Shown piece after piece: positions 32,561 through 45,034 of a stretch of 64,000 nucleotides of DNA. Position 1 is the first letter of the stretch; each line of letters starts with the position of its first letter. The position numbers and the translations under genes were made by a program. Origin of the DNA: Leptodontidium sp. MPI-SDFR-AT-0119 (Eukaryota > Ascomycota > Leotiomycetes > Helotiales > Leptodontidiaceae); contig JAHLEZ010000039.1 in NCBI GenBank assembly GCA_020726505.1, forward strand, positions 1 to 64,000, in the 5' to 3' direction. The notes beneath the pieces were generated by a model, which had not been told where the DNA came from, did no database searches, and was given only the letters and a program-made list of their open reading frames with translations.

Positions 32561-33442
32561 TCAAACCTCCAAAGTCCCCTCCATAACCGTAGTCGCAGTT
32601 CCACTCAACACAACCTCCTGAATGCCCTCTCCATTCTCACCCCTCGTAACCTCAACTCCAATCTCATTCTTCCTCCCCATCTCCACACCCTGCGTAAACG
32701 CATACTTGAACGGCCCCTTCCCCAAACTCTTATCCTCTTGTCCAGCCAACCAACATGCCAGCCCACTACTCGCACTCCCAGTCCCAGGATCCTCTCTCGA
32801 GCCAAACATACGCGTGCGGTACTTCTTCCGCCCAAACTCGTCCGTCCCCTGAGGAACGAGGTACATAGTCCCCACCAGCCCATTCCTCCACCCCTCATCC
32901 AGAGCAGACGGGTCATACGTATTCTCATTCAGATTCTCCTTAGCTTTCGCCAGAGCTTCAAGATCCGGGAGGACTACATAGATGAAACTCATCCCATTCA
33001 CGATACTCGCCACAGGATTCTGGGTCCCGTTCAAGGGACTCTCAAAAGTCTTCCCATGAACGTGGAAATCAAATGGGATTTCGGCCTTGACTTCTCCGGT
33101 CTGCGGATCTTTCTCAATGGCGATCTTGCCGGCTTTGGTGATCACTGTCTTGACGTCTTGAGAGGTCGTTTCGAGGAGGTAGTGGGAGGTTCCGATGGTG
33201 GGATGGCCGGCGAATGGAACCTCTGCTTGGTGTGTAAAAATGTCGATTTTACGCTCGGTGGAGGTGGTTCCTTCGGCGGGGAGATGGAGGAAGACGATCT
33301 CTGAGAGGTTGAACTCTGCTGCGATGGCCTGTTTTTGAGTCTTGGTGAGAGAGGTACCAGATGGGACCCTGACGACGGCGACGGGGTTACCGGCGTATCT
33401 GGTGGATGTGAAGACGTCAAGAGTGGTATATGAGAGCCTCAT
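32561..33442 (-). CDS. PhzF-family isomerase-like protein
   Basis: Single-exon gene of 293 residues, the usual length for the PhzF (diaminopimelate-epimerase-like fold) family. Family members isomerise small metabolites; PhzF itself acts in phenazine synthesis, while fungal substrates are unknown. The N-terminus YTTLDVFTSTRYAGNPVAVV is diagnostic, followed by EFNLSEIVFL with the conserved catalytic Glu, FAGHPTIGTSHYL, and FGSREDPGTGSASSGLACWL with the second-half glycine/serine motif. The start is the ATG of MRLSYTTLDVF; the open frame extends five codons upstream without another ATG. It lies downstream of, and on the same strand as, the ABCG transporter, which might be linked in function, though 1.25 kb separates them. 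Confidence 0.92.
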   Translation of the reverse strand: MRLSYTTLDVFTSTRYAGNPVAVVRVPSGTSLTKTQKQAIAAEFNLSEIVFLHLPAEGTTSTERKIDIFTHQAEVPFAGHPTIGTSHYLLETTSQDVKTVITKAGKIAIEKDPQTGEVKAEIPFDFHVHGKTFESPLNGTQNPVASIVNGMSFIYVVLPDLEALAKAKENLNENTYDPSALDEGWRNGLVGTMYLVPQGTDEFGRKKYRTRMFGSREDPGTGSASSGLACWLAGQEDKSLGKGPFKYAFTQGVEMGRKNEIGVEVTRGENGEGIQEVVLSGTATTVMEGTLEV

Positions 33443-34690
33443 GTTGGCTTGTATCAAGAACTGATTGAGGCGAGTGAGGAGCTGGGTGTGTGTCAGTTCG
33501 AATCCTATTTTGGAATACTCGGAAGAGGGAAGAGAGGAGGTGGCTACCGAACTTGTGAGATGGTTGCGATCTGGGTTGAATCGATGTAATGAACTTGATC
33601 GGGTTTGAATTCTTCGAGGGAGAGAGAATTCAATGGTTTATATCTCCTCTTGTGAACCACTAATCACATCCGAGGTTCTGCAGTTCGTCAAATGACTCAT
33701 CCAATCAAACACCACGCCCTTCAGATTGCTACTCAAAGTTCGTGTTCGTATTAACACCCTCCGCGTGTTGGGGCCGGGTCCTCTGTAATCGTGATGTTTG
33801 AGGCTGCTCTGTCATATTAGAAAGGACGAGGGGAGATGAAATGGGTCAAATGAGCTAATTTCACGTGATATCCTACCTCTGTCTAGGTGCCTACGGAGTC
33901 CCTGGAAATGTCCTTTTTCCTGAGGGACATCGAAGAAGAAGTTACAAATCCATATCTAGAGGCGGTGCAGGTGTAGAGCGGTTAGCAATCTCCCAGAAAG
34001 GTTCAAGGCTTACAATATCAATCATGTGTTTGTCTGCGGACTCAACGAATTCCCCCTTCCAGAACCACGAAGGCATGATGTAGACATATATCAGTAAAAA
34101 GACAAACGCTGCCTATTGTCAAACCCGAATCTTAAAACTTTATCTTATCTACATTTACTAGCAAATTCATCATACGCTTCTATCAAGTCAATTCGCTTAG
34201 CGAGGGAGACCAGACTTTACGAAAGATCCTCCAAGTCATTCCCAATATCCCACCCGATTTTAAGAAAATATCTCGAAGCTGACTGCTTAAGGTTAGTTGA
34301 GAGACTGATTCTGCTCACACGAACAGCTTTGAAATGTAGGGTTGAACAACCGGGAGTTTCGCTCGACATGTTCTCGAGACGTTGAATATGTCGATCGAGG
34401 AAGTTCACCAGGGACGTAAAGATTGTGAGTTTACCTTTTGCCAGCCACTCAACCACTTTCCCAAATCCTCCTTGAAGAATAAAAACATGGCAGACTTGGT
34501 TGAAAAATATACAATTCTATTCAAAAATATCCTCGTAAGGAATATCCCAGCATATCCTGGAAGCTGATATCCATGCTCACTGATGCCTCCAATGCCGTTG
34601 CGCCCGCTAAAGCAAAGACCGAAATGATCGTAACCCATATGTACCTAAGATTTCGCCGCTTGAGAAAACATGATCAAGATATGAAAAGAT
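33443..34690. other. Intergenic between PhzF-like gene and ABCG transporter
   Basis: It contains the PhzF promoter and the ABCG 3' flank. Just past the transporter stop, the minus strand has a coding-like stretch (IWVTIISVFALAGATALEA) that ends in a stop within about 50 codons. It may be a gene remnant or chance. Nothing else is recognised. Confidence 0.35.
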
Positions 34691-37600
34691 CTATCTCCCT
34701 CCACCAAGCAATTTTCTCATCCTCCCCGACCATCCCACGGCCCCCCAGTGCATCCGCATGGCCTTCAGCAGTGCATACGCAGCCAGTCGGTAGATAAGGG
34801 TGCATGCTCCTAGCGCAATCAAGTTCTTCAGCGCATCTGTATCCAGTTTATATAGATCCAAGACCTGCTCTCCGGTTTCAATAGGACATCGTCCGTCGGG
34901 TAGGCGCTGCGACTCATTGCAGGTGAAATGAATTGCATGGAGGGAATACGGTGCTAGATTCCGGATGGCGTATCGCAGGGGAGAGAGGTAGTTCACGCCT
35001 TGGAGGAAGGCTGGCATATTGATTGACATGACTCCGGACATAAATTGCGAGATGGAGAGGAAGACCGAGGTCAAAGAGATGGCAAAGCCTGTGTGAGGGA
35101 AGAGAGTATTGAACCTTGCAGATGTATTAGCGATAGGTCTTGGAGGCGAGTACCGGCACTTACATGATTCCAATACTTTCGCCGCAAGAGACGATGCAGA
35201 AACAGTTGAAAAAGCACACGAAAAAAAGTTGAGGTGTTCGTGGTAGCCCGGCAGCCAAATCCACTAGAACGGCGAAGATGAGACTTGTAGCGACCTCGAA
35301 CGGGACCTCAAGAGTGATATATTGTGCGAGGAAAGCTTCGACACCGTAGGTACCATCGTCATTTTCTCTGTAGAAGACGTCTTTTTCGTCTGGATACACG
35401 GCTACATTCTGCAACATGCCAATAAAGTTAAACGCGCAGAATTCCTGGATAAATCCAAGTCGAGTTTGAACGGAAGCGTAGTCGTTTTTCAGTGGAGCGA
35501 AGAAAAGTGCGAGGATGACTGCCAAGCCGGTGACTTGCGTTGTACGAGCTATGAGAAGGGGAGGCTGACGACGGAAGTTTATGAAGGCTCGATGGACTAA
35601 GATTGGGTATGCAGCGAAAAAGGTTGTCGATTTGCGGATCAAGGATCCCAACTCGGCGGGCGTGGAAATAGTTGTTGGTTGAAGTACTGAGGCAAAATCC
35701 CCACTTGTCCATGATGATATAAGAGAACGGACTTTTTGGCGTGTCGCAGCCTCACGGTCGGAGTGCTGAAGATCAATTGTTATGAGATCAAGAGCAAAAT
35801 CGGCGGGATTTGTGGTGGTTGGACAAGGATATCCGAGAGAGTCGAAATGAGGAAGAAGACCAGCACCGTTGCCAGCATAAACGGGAGAGCCTCCTCTGGC
35901 GAGAAGAAGCACATTGCCAAACTTCTGGAAGAGATCCGAGCGAGACTGATGGATTGTTAGGATCAGCGTGCGACCTTCCTGGGCCAGTCCCTGCAGCACT
36001 TCCATGATAGATGAGGCAGTGAAGGCATCCAGGCCTGACGTAGGTTCATCGAGAAGCAGAACTCGAGGATCGGTCAAGATCTGAACAGCTATCGAGACAC
36101 GGCGCTTTTCTCCACCTGAAATGCCCTTCGCAGTCTCAGACCCGATAAGATTATCTGCACAATCCTTGAGACCCAGCTTCATCAGAATTTCTTCGGCTCG
36201 TTGATTCTTCTGGGCAGTGGTCATGAATGAGGGAAGTCGGAGGCCAGCAGAGAATCGTAGCGTCTCTCGCACAGTCAGAGATGGCAGAAGTGCATCGTCA
36301 TCCTGGCAAACATACGAACACACCGACCGAATGACAGAATCCGAAGGTACAGATCCATTGAAAGTCATCTCTCCATATTGCTTGTAGCGCGTTCCTACAC
36401 TATTGTGGAGACGTAGAGCCATTGCGTTGAGTAAGGAAGTTTTCCCGCTTCCAGACGGGCCCATGATCACGTTGAGTAGTCCAGCTTGGAATGTCGCCGT
36501 GACAGGATGAAGGATCGTCTTGGTGGGTAGTTTGCGTCCCACAATTGTTGTTTTGTCCAGATCGAGTGCAAACCTGTCAAGCCCGATGTCTACAGTCCGT
36601 ACCTCAGCATTTGATCGCACGATCATCTTCTCTTTCCCAGCAGAAAGATCGGTATCTGAAGTGCGTGCTTGAGCGATATTCATCTCAACGCGTAGGAACT
36701 TGAACCCAATGAATGCCGCAAGATAAAACATGGCCACGAAAGCAACCATTGCAATGATAGGTTTCACAATCCAATCTTCTGGAAACCCTAGAGAGTCCAT
36801 GATGAAAGCCCCAGTGTACTGAGCGCAGGCTGGATCCGATTCCCCTTCAGGAAGCGGACAATCATAGAACTGACCGACGAATTCGTTCGCACATAGACTT
36901 CCGAATGCGTAAAACACATATGCCGTCCATTTCAGCCATCTCACGTAGACCGGAATGCTGTTGCTCTGGATGAAATACCCGCAAGCCATACTTTGCACCG
37001 TGTATCCTAAGTTGGCGATCAGAGAAGCAGTCGCAAAGTCTCGAGCCGCTGCCACACAAGCTGCAGCGTATGTGACGGCAATATATTGTCCAATGAAGAT
37101 GATCGAGAAGAAGATGAGAAATGTATCCGCTTCGGCCCTGAAGCCAGCCATCCAGTAAAAAGTCACTGAGTAGGCTATGGGTACTGGAAGATCCTCTGTA
37201 AGAAACCTGGCAATACGTCGGCTCAGTAAGAAGGGGACGACATCTACCACATTCTCGTTATGCTCTCGATCGAACAATTGAACATCAACTGTCAATCGAT
37301 AAGTCTCAAACATGAGAATGAGATATCCTTGCAAGGCAGCCGCGTTATAGAGAGCTCCTTGTCGACTTCGGATTCCAGATTGATCTCTGGTCAATCCAAA
37401 GAATACCCAGCCAGTCAGGATTCCCATCAACGCTGCTTCGGAGAGCGACCCAGCCATTCCCATAGGATCTCGGTAGGTAGTAAGAAAGGTGCGGGAAGTA
37501 AGTACTCGGGTTTGACGAATAAATGGAGACCGGGCATGATGGGTGTGCTTCGTAGCTACCCCTTGGGCTGTTGCAGCTCCTTTCTCGTCATCGGGGACAA

Positions 37601-38717
37601 ATCTTTGCTGAGTTTCTTCAAGCCAAGCAGCTTTGAGCCTTTCAACTCGTTCCGACGATGCAGCTTCCAGTTCAGGAGATCGATTATCAATTGCAGCGAT
37701 ATCGATCAGAAACTCTGCCGGATTGACAAACGGAGGAAGTTCCATTCCAATTCTTTTGAACCAAGGTATGCAGTCACCTGCTTTGCCTGAGAAAACTGGA
37801 CTTCCTCTCGTGAGGATCACTAGGCCATCGAACATGCCCCAAATTTCAGATCTCGGTTGATGTATTGTGGTTACGATAGTTCGTCCCTTTCTTGCCAACG
37901 ACTTCAATGTTCTGACCAGTTGAAACGCACTTGTGGCGTCCAATCCTGTTGTTGGCTCGTCTAGGAATAACACACTCGGATTGCTGAGAAGTTGCACTCC
38001 TATACTTGTTCTCCGTTTCTCTCCTCCAGAACATCCCTTGTGTTGGTGGTTTCCAATTCGTGTATCTGCACATTCCTTCAAACCCAACTCCAATATGACC
38101 TCCTCCACGACCTTCCTTCTCTCTTCTTCCGTTGTTGGAGGCGGCAGTCGCAAATCTGCGGAGTAGCGTAAAGTCTCTCGAACCGTGAGTGTAGGTAGGA
38201 GAACGTCTTGCTGCATCACGTACGCAGTGCGAACACTGTTGACCCCACCCATGCCATTGAATGTAGTCTTCCCTCCGAAAGATAATCTCGCGCTTGTCAG
38301 ACGCTCTGCCATTGTGTTTAACATTGTCGTCTTCCCAGATCCACTCCCTCCAATGATTGCTGTAAGTGAACCGGCTGGCATAGATGCAGACACCGAGTGA
38401 AGGATCTGCTTCGACCTAGGAGCCTCGCTGCCATCTTGTCTTCGTTTTCTTGGGAGATATCTGTCTATCGAGAATGCAGAGGGCGCGAGGTCCACGGTAA
38501 CTGCCAGGCCTCGTACCTGTATTTCGACTGGCTCGACATCGCGGAGGGATATGTGATTGCTATGCGCTGTCGCAGAATGAAAAAGCTCGGTGTTGCCCTC
38601 GTCTTTGGCATCGCTCGTGTGTGGCGATGAAGCTCTAGGAGCTATTTGCAGGTCTTGCGCCTCCGACCCATTGACATCTCCAGGGTCACGCTGCCCAGAT
38701 TCAATATCTTCCCCCAT
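34691..38717 (-). CDS. Full-size ABCG (White-type) ABC transporter
   Basis: ATP-driven exporter with NBD-TMD-NBD-TMD order, 1325 residues, similar in design to yeast YOL075c rather than the PDR drug pumps (no PDR CDR motif and both Walker sites are canonical). Exons are 38717-35164 and 35114-34691, with a 49-bp intron in phase 2. The first NBD has GGSGSGKTTMLN (about residue 125), the signature CSGGEKRRTSIG and Walker B VLFLDEPTTGLD. The second has GPSGSGKTSLLN, ISGGEKRRVSIA and VLLLDEPTSGLD. Each NBD is followed by hydrophobic clusters of about six helices, and large loops contain cysteines (CPLPEGESDPAC, CNESQRLPDGRCP). The substrate is unknown; lipids or small metabolites are plausible. 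The start is the ATG of MGEDIESGQ. Confidence 0.95.
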
Positions 38718-41700
38718 GATGCTCAACTACGATGAAGCTCTGCGCTCCATCTCAAAGCCTAGATCCGCAAAGTCGACGCCAGCACATGAGTAGTGGCGTG
38801 GAGATAGTGGGTGGATCAAGCTTTGGTTCAGTATTCCCACCTCCGGAAAATTGCAACAAGTGAACAAAGAAGACGAGTGAATATACAACAAAAGAGAGGA
38901 CAGAGGCTCTTACAATTCAATGATACTTACAAAAAGGCGAGTCCATAACAAGTGTATGGGCAACATATTTGCCATCGCTAAGAAGGTACGGACGTTGACT
39001 CCATGCGGAGGAACGACCCACCATGGAAGCGACAAAAAACGGAATGGCCGAGATGCCGAGCTGAAGAAACAAACCACTCAGAAGCCTCTCAATACGTTCA
39101 AGTACCCAGACCGCCGCAGGACTGCAGAAAGAAGACATCGCCTACGAGACGAGAGGAAGCAAGCAACGCAACTGTCCAAAGAGATTAAAGCCTCGAAGCG
39201 AGGGTGCATGGAACTGCGAGCCGATGAGGCCAGAGTGTGTGAGTGAGGGGAAGGAACTGGGGGAGTGGAATTGAAAGGTTGGGGAAAGGGCCGCGCCTCG
39301 CTTGGAACAAGATGAAGTCAATACCGTATGTCAATGCCACCTCCCCGAAGAAGAAGAAGAAGAAGAAGAAGGAGGAGGAGGAGGAGGAGGAGGAGGAGGA
39401 GGCGGAGGAGCGAACCAAGAGTTGGAGATGTTTGATATCCAACTACCAACTATTTGTTTGGCAGGTTTGTACCTTCGTTAAAAATGTTGTTTTGTTTAAA
39501 GTTGTGTCTGTGTAAGACGGGGGTTTAAGGTTAAATACACAGACAGCAAGTGCTGACAAGAAACGCCTTTTCATCCAATTTTGTACGACTCCAGCTCTCG
39601 TTACCAATCTTTGTCATCTGTCTTTCAAAACTACCACTGACTCGAAACACATCTGCAGGTCGACTACGGAGTATGGCCACCAAATTCCACAACATCAACA
39701 TCGCATTCCCTAGCCCACCATCCTTCCCTCTTCCATGCAGCACTGCTTCCATGTCATGTCACTAAGACCGCATGCAAGCGATTGTCACTCAAACAAGGTC
39801 ACAAGAAACTGGGGTGGGATGAGCTCAATTGCGAATACGGAGCCCATGTCCAATCACAGCCTTGGTAAAATTATCTGAACCCAACATCGATTTCGTGCCG
39901 TAATGTGGCGTGAACAACCCACACCGCTGGCCGGATTCCCTCATAAAGCCTGCTCCGATGTCAGACGGGACAGGCGTTGTGGGGGTCCACACCTTTGGCA
40001 TCGCATCATTTCACGATAGCTTCATGTAAAGGCAAAGCTGGAGTGGACGGGCAATTCGACAGCGAAAGTAACCTCAAAGTAAAGCTATCCGCCTTATCCT
40101 GTCGAAATTATATGCGGCCAAGAACAAGCCAGCAATCCAACAAATACAGCGAGCAGGGAGAAAACCTTCAGCAGCCCAAGACCTTCGGAAGCTGGACATA
40201 CAATGGCAACACTTTCAATTGAGGACGTGGCCAGGAGAAGTAGCTCACCACCTGTCAATATCCGGGGGCATTCAATCACAAACCCCTGGCCCAAACAGAG
40301 AAATTAACTTCTTTCCTGCACATCTCGTCACTTTTCTTTATCTTCGCACTCTTCTTCTTCCCTTAAGCTATTCTTTCACTTCCAGCTACCCGACCAACGC
40401 AATCACAGCTTCAAGGTGGACGGAGAGCAGTCGCAGAATCAGTTCTCAATCGAATAATCGAACCTTTTCATTTACGCTAAATAAATCCAACACGAATATT
40501 GTTGAGATGAAGATTGGAGCGAGCCATGTTGCAATTAACTATCTTCTTCAGCCCAGGTCTTCAATGGAGGTTTTCGAGACCACGGGTTTTCAATCAACGC
40601 TAAGCACGCGGTGGAAATCGTGTTCGATATCTGACTAATTGCTAAACTATTTAAAGTCCGTCTCTTTGTTGACATGCTAGTTGGCTTAGCGACGTCTTCA
40701 TTCTTTGTGTTTATTCGTTTTGCTTTCCTTGGTGAAGTCGGTCGAGCCTAATCGTACAAAGATTTTCGTAGATGCGAACTCTGGAAAGGCACAAAGAACA
40801 GCTCAAATTGATATCCATGACTTGGACAGCGAGTGAAGTGACATCGTGTGCCTTCCTCGCTAGACAGAGAGTTAATACTTTAACATCTCTATCACAGCTA
40901 AGTGAGTTGGGCCTCCGTATCGTGAAGCTACCCAACTCATCTTTAGGTGCCCATTTGCACAACCCATGGTTTCTACCCCTACTTATGCCACCATTTCCAA
41001 TGCCACAACTTCGCATCACTTCCATCCATCCATCGCAACACACAACCCAGCACATGTCTCCCACGATATCCCATCCATTCACTCAGCCAAGTTCTTCTTA
41101 AGTTTACGGGATAGAACCTAGATCTCGGTCTAAAGCCCGTCGTTGCCCGTCGGACCTATACAAACCCTAATATCGTCAGGATCTGGCCCCCACGCGGTGC
41201 ACCACTTGCCCCGAGCCAACCTTCAGCAGGCGGTTGGGCTCAGAGAATAGGCTGATGCGTTGTATGTTCCCATTTCTTCAAGCAGAACTCGCACCACCAA
41301 TGATCAAGTTAGGAGGGAGTGGAATCGAGCATAACAAGCCTCCATGCGAATCGCCAGTACCTACTGTACACTCTGCAGTTTTCTCCACCTATAAGTCGTA
41401 CAGATACAACCTGCATCAAAGAAGCCGCATATTTCGAGCTGCACATCCCACCCACTCATGCTCTGCAGCTCCACGATGCACTTTCATGCCTTCTCATGTA
41501 TGCACCATCCTACAGGACCATCCCTTCTTCCCATCCATATGAATCCCAGTCGAAGAAGAAGAAGGATAATCGGAATGTCTGGCGCCGTCGAATCGACCCC
41601 CTCTTTTTCAAAAATTGAGTCTAAAGGCTCCCTGTGCCGACGGGCAAGTCAACATCAGTTGAGTCGATTCATGCATTGAGCACTTATTAGATCGCTCTAT

Positions 41701-44246
41701 TCCCCGCCCCCACGCGCTTCGGCACGTCTGCTGTAGGGTACGGATACGCAGCTCAGATGAGGGGTCCCCGTCCCCTTCCTTTCAAAGAGCGGGAGAGCAA
41801 GGGGGATTCCTACCCACCTCATTGGGAGAAGTTGGTGAAACCCAACTTTTCCTCTTCCCCTTTCTCTCCGCTGCAGAAACAGCAGCAGTAACACCCCAGC
41901 CCGCCAATTCCTTGAGGTAACACGCAGAGACTCGAATACAGCCTCTCCTCCGAAGTCGGGTATCCCAACCGGAAGATTTATTGATAATGCCCCGCACTTG
42001 GCCGCAATGCAACCTTCCACGACAGCGAGGGCCTCAAAGTCTGGGACAGTGGAACCACGGCTGAGCTGAAGGCATCGTGAGATTTTTAGTTTTTTGACTG
42101 GGAGCGGCCGCTTGTGAGAGGAAATCCACATGGCGGCCACGGCTTCAACGGGACGATGCGGCGTGATGACGGGCATATTTCATTTCATAACGCTGTTCCC
42201 CCACGTTTCTTCGACGGTTTCCTTGACCCTAGACCTAGCCTATACTCGCTTTATATATCAACAAGGTTTCTAACCTGTTCAGGTGACTCCAGGGACACTG
42301 TGCCCTCCAGCTTGCGGATTCGCTCTATCTACACGAGTCAGCTTGGATCCGCTGCGGTTACATCCACGGGTCGCATATGTATCATGTCTCCTGTCTCCGT
42401 TGTGATTCCCAAGCCACCGGTTCCGATATACACTTTCTGACAAGGTACGCGGGATTTGAAAATTTGCAAATTTGCATTTACACATGGAAGAATACTTCCT
42501 AAGTCGGGAGTATCTCGGCAGGCTGTATGAAGGTATTCAACTCGGCACTCGAAAAAGCGTGGTTGCAATGCTGGGATAGGGGAATTCTTGGCTGTACAAG
42601 TTTATCTGGCTTTTGATCTTGGAGTTATATCCTTGTCCAGTTTTTGCTATTCTTGGTCGTCGTCATCTACTCCAGTTTTCTGTATCTCTATCTCGGATTC
42701 GTATCTTATCAAATATTATCTCCTGGACCGAAAACGGGCCTATCCACTACCAGGGAAAAGGAGTTTGGTAATCCACTAAATAACCCCAATGACCCATTTT
42801 CAGACACCCATTTCAGACCACCGAAGGAAAGTGAGTATCGAAGCCGAGGCATTTTCTCAAGTTTTCAGTTGAGAATCAATAATATCTTTGTACTTCCCCT
42901 GCATTTGGAAGATCCTCCGAAAATCAACTTTTGTGAGCCCTTCCTAAGTCCGCAACTTCCGCACCATGCCCACTTACAACGACTGATGCCACTCTAACTC
43001 CTCATTTCACGAACATCTCCTCTGGGGCACCGGTCTTCTTGGCACTCCTTAACACACATGAATTCACATGTACAATAGTTCTTGTTACTTTACTCAAGCA
43101 GCCACTAACATCCTGCAGGAGCTGTGGATTTCACCAGAAACCCTTCCTCCGAACTTCCCAGTCCATTAGAGTTCTCCATCCGAAGTGCCGACCAAACTCA
43201 AATCCAATATCTGCAAGGCTTGCTCCTAGCGTTTCTAATTCCCCGAGTGTATGTATGTGCCTGCATCTCACTCATCATTACGGTATCAAACAGCACAGAA
43301 GCGAACGAACACCCTTCAACAGTTTGTCAATCAATAAAATCCATTCATATCCCGGTCACTTCTCCAATTTAAATTCCAGAACCAGAGTTCATTAAAACAG
43401 GATCTTACACCCGATGCTAATCCAATGCTTACGACGCATTCAATCGCTTTCGCTCCCTTTTCGATCGCTCATGCAGGGGTCCTTCTCTACAAGCAATGCG
43501 AGGTGATCACACTGAGATAATCACATTACCGGCATAAGCATGTTGGAGCTGTAACATGGATATATGTACCATGCCTCTCGGGCATCGGCTTTAGCATGCT
43601 ACATGGCCGAAATGTAGCTTGTCCATGGTAATTGCCTGTGCTTTGCTTACCGGAGTTTTGAATGTTCTGGATGCCGTGCCGATCCCCAACGGCGGTTGAC
43701 TGATTTGAAAGCCTCAAGCGGAAAGTTACGTAGAATTGTACGGGTAGCTGAACCGAGAAGCTTTATTTATTTCTGTAGGATGTAGTATTGCTACATGATT
43801 TAAAATCGGAATCGAGTGGTTTAGGTAGAGATTTATTACTCCTCTTTCATTCATTGCAGAAGCTTAGGGCTCCCTAACATCCGCATTTGAGCAATCTGCG
43901 GGCCTTGTAACTCACCAAACAAGGGCCTAGTGTGTTTAAATATGTCTTCCACTCTTTAAGTCCGACCCAGAGTTTCTGTGCAACAACCCAAGAAGCTACA
44001 AAGGGGTACGTCAAAATACCTCGCCAAAAACAAGCGAAAATCACAACATGCCTCCCTCGCCTCTTGTCGCTCAGGGGTCGTGCAAACAAAACCCATCAAC
44101 ACCAGAATATTCAATAACCCTACAGCCCTAGCCATCCTCCCATAACCCTTCACGGCAATCTACCCACCATCTCATATCTTCCTCCCCGTCTAACCTTCAA
44201 TCAAAAGGCAAACCCACCCACACCCCTCGGCAGATATCCTCCTCAC
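38718..44246. other. Long gene-poor stretch
   Basis: The first few hundred bases are the transporter promoter. Beyond that I see no gene I can support across about 5.5 kb, apart from the trinucleotide repeat listed separately. Short open frames on both strands lack motifs and splice support. A plus-strand stretch at 42.6-42.95 kb starts with a hydrophobic segment (LFLVVVIYSSFLYLYLGF) and could be an N-terminal membrane anchor, but it does not continue. Confidence 0.4.
39346..39410. repeat. GAA/GGA trinucleotide repeat
   Basis: About eight GAA units passing into about twelve GGA units, a pure polypurine tract. It can form triplex DNA and is likely length-variable. Confidence 0.9.
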
Positions 44247-45034
44247 CTACACACCACAAAGCACCGGAATAGGTAGGCTTAACAGATCTCGTCCTTCCAC
44301 ACTCAGACATCTCAATATGCACTCCTGTCTCTCGCGTTCCACGACATACAACGTCGACCATCCCCTCGGTCTCAATTCAATCATGTGATTAGCCACTTGG
44401 ACCCCATGATCCTCATTCTCATCATCCCCCGCCTTTCTCCATATCAAACCTTTGTCATAACCCCATAAACCGAAATAAACCGCATCAAGATGCCCCAAGA
44501 ACTCCTCGCTCACCGAGTGAAATATCTCACTCCAGCTGTCCACAAGACCTACTTATCTTACCACCACCTTATTTCCTAGTACGAGATTTCCAACCAAACA
44601 AAATCTCAACCAGAGCCACACCTTCGGGCTTAAATAACCTTGTGACGGTTCCAATTCATCTATCGGCCAACTCCGCTACAGAAAACCCCCTATCCGAAAA
44701 TCATCAAACGTAAGCCAATACATCAGGCCACCTACCTGCTCTTTACCGACCAGCCATTGTTCCATCCAATATCACAGGCCGACGCCACAATCCCAGATGA
44801 TGCATCAGTACTCAAATCCTCATTTGTTCCTTCCTCCCCTCCTTCTCACATCACACCTCGCGTCGCACAACATAAGTACAAGAATCTTGACCAAGAAGCT
44901 TGTTTTGTTTCTCATGTCCCGTATTCGCCAGCCCATGCCTCCTCAAGTTATACCGGCTATACCACTCACAGCAGAACAGCTAGCTACCTTTAGCCTTCTT
45001 CCAATACTTCAATTCATGCTGTGCTACGGAGGAG
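44247..45034 (-). CDS. Candidate multi-exon or decayed gene, unknown family
   Basis: Four coding-like minus-strand stretches lie in order: about 45034-44985 (SVAQHELKYWKKAK), about 44852-44713 (DLSTDASSGIVASACDIGW then NGWSVKSR), about 44690-44580 (GFSVAELADR, a TGA, then LFKPEGVALVEILFGWKS), and 44549-44247 (SWSEIFHSVSEEFLGHL, AVYFGLWGYDKGLIWR and GWSTLYVVERERQECILRC). A CAG|GTAGGT donor and GATAG acceptor join the second and third in frame. The third carries an in-frame TGA near 44657, and its junction with the fourth would need an intron of only 34-46 bp. It may be a degraded gene or one with introns I cannot place. The last part has strong protein-like composition. Confidence 0.35.

Noticed and set aside
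32537..33304. 255-codon plus-strand open frame
   Set aside because: It is entirely antisense to the PhzF-like gene and has no motif, so it is a shadow of that gene.
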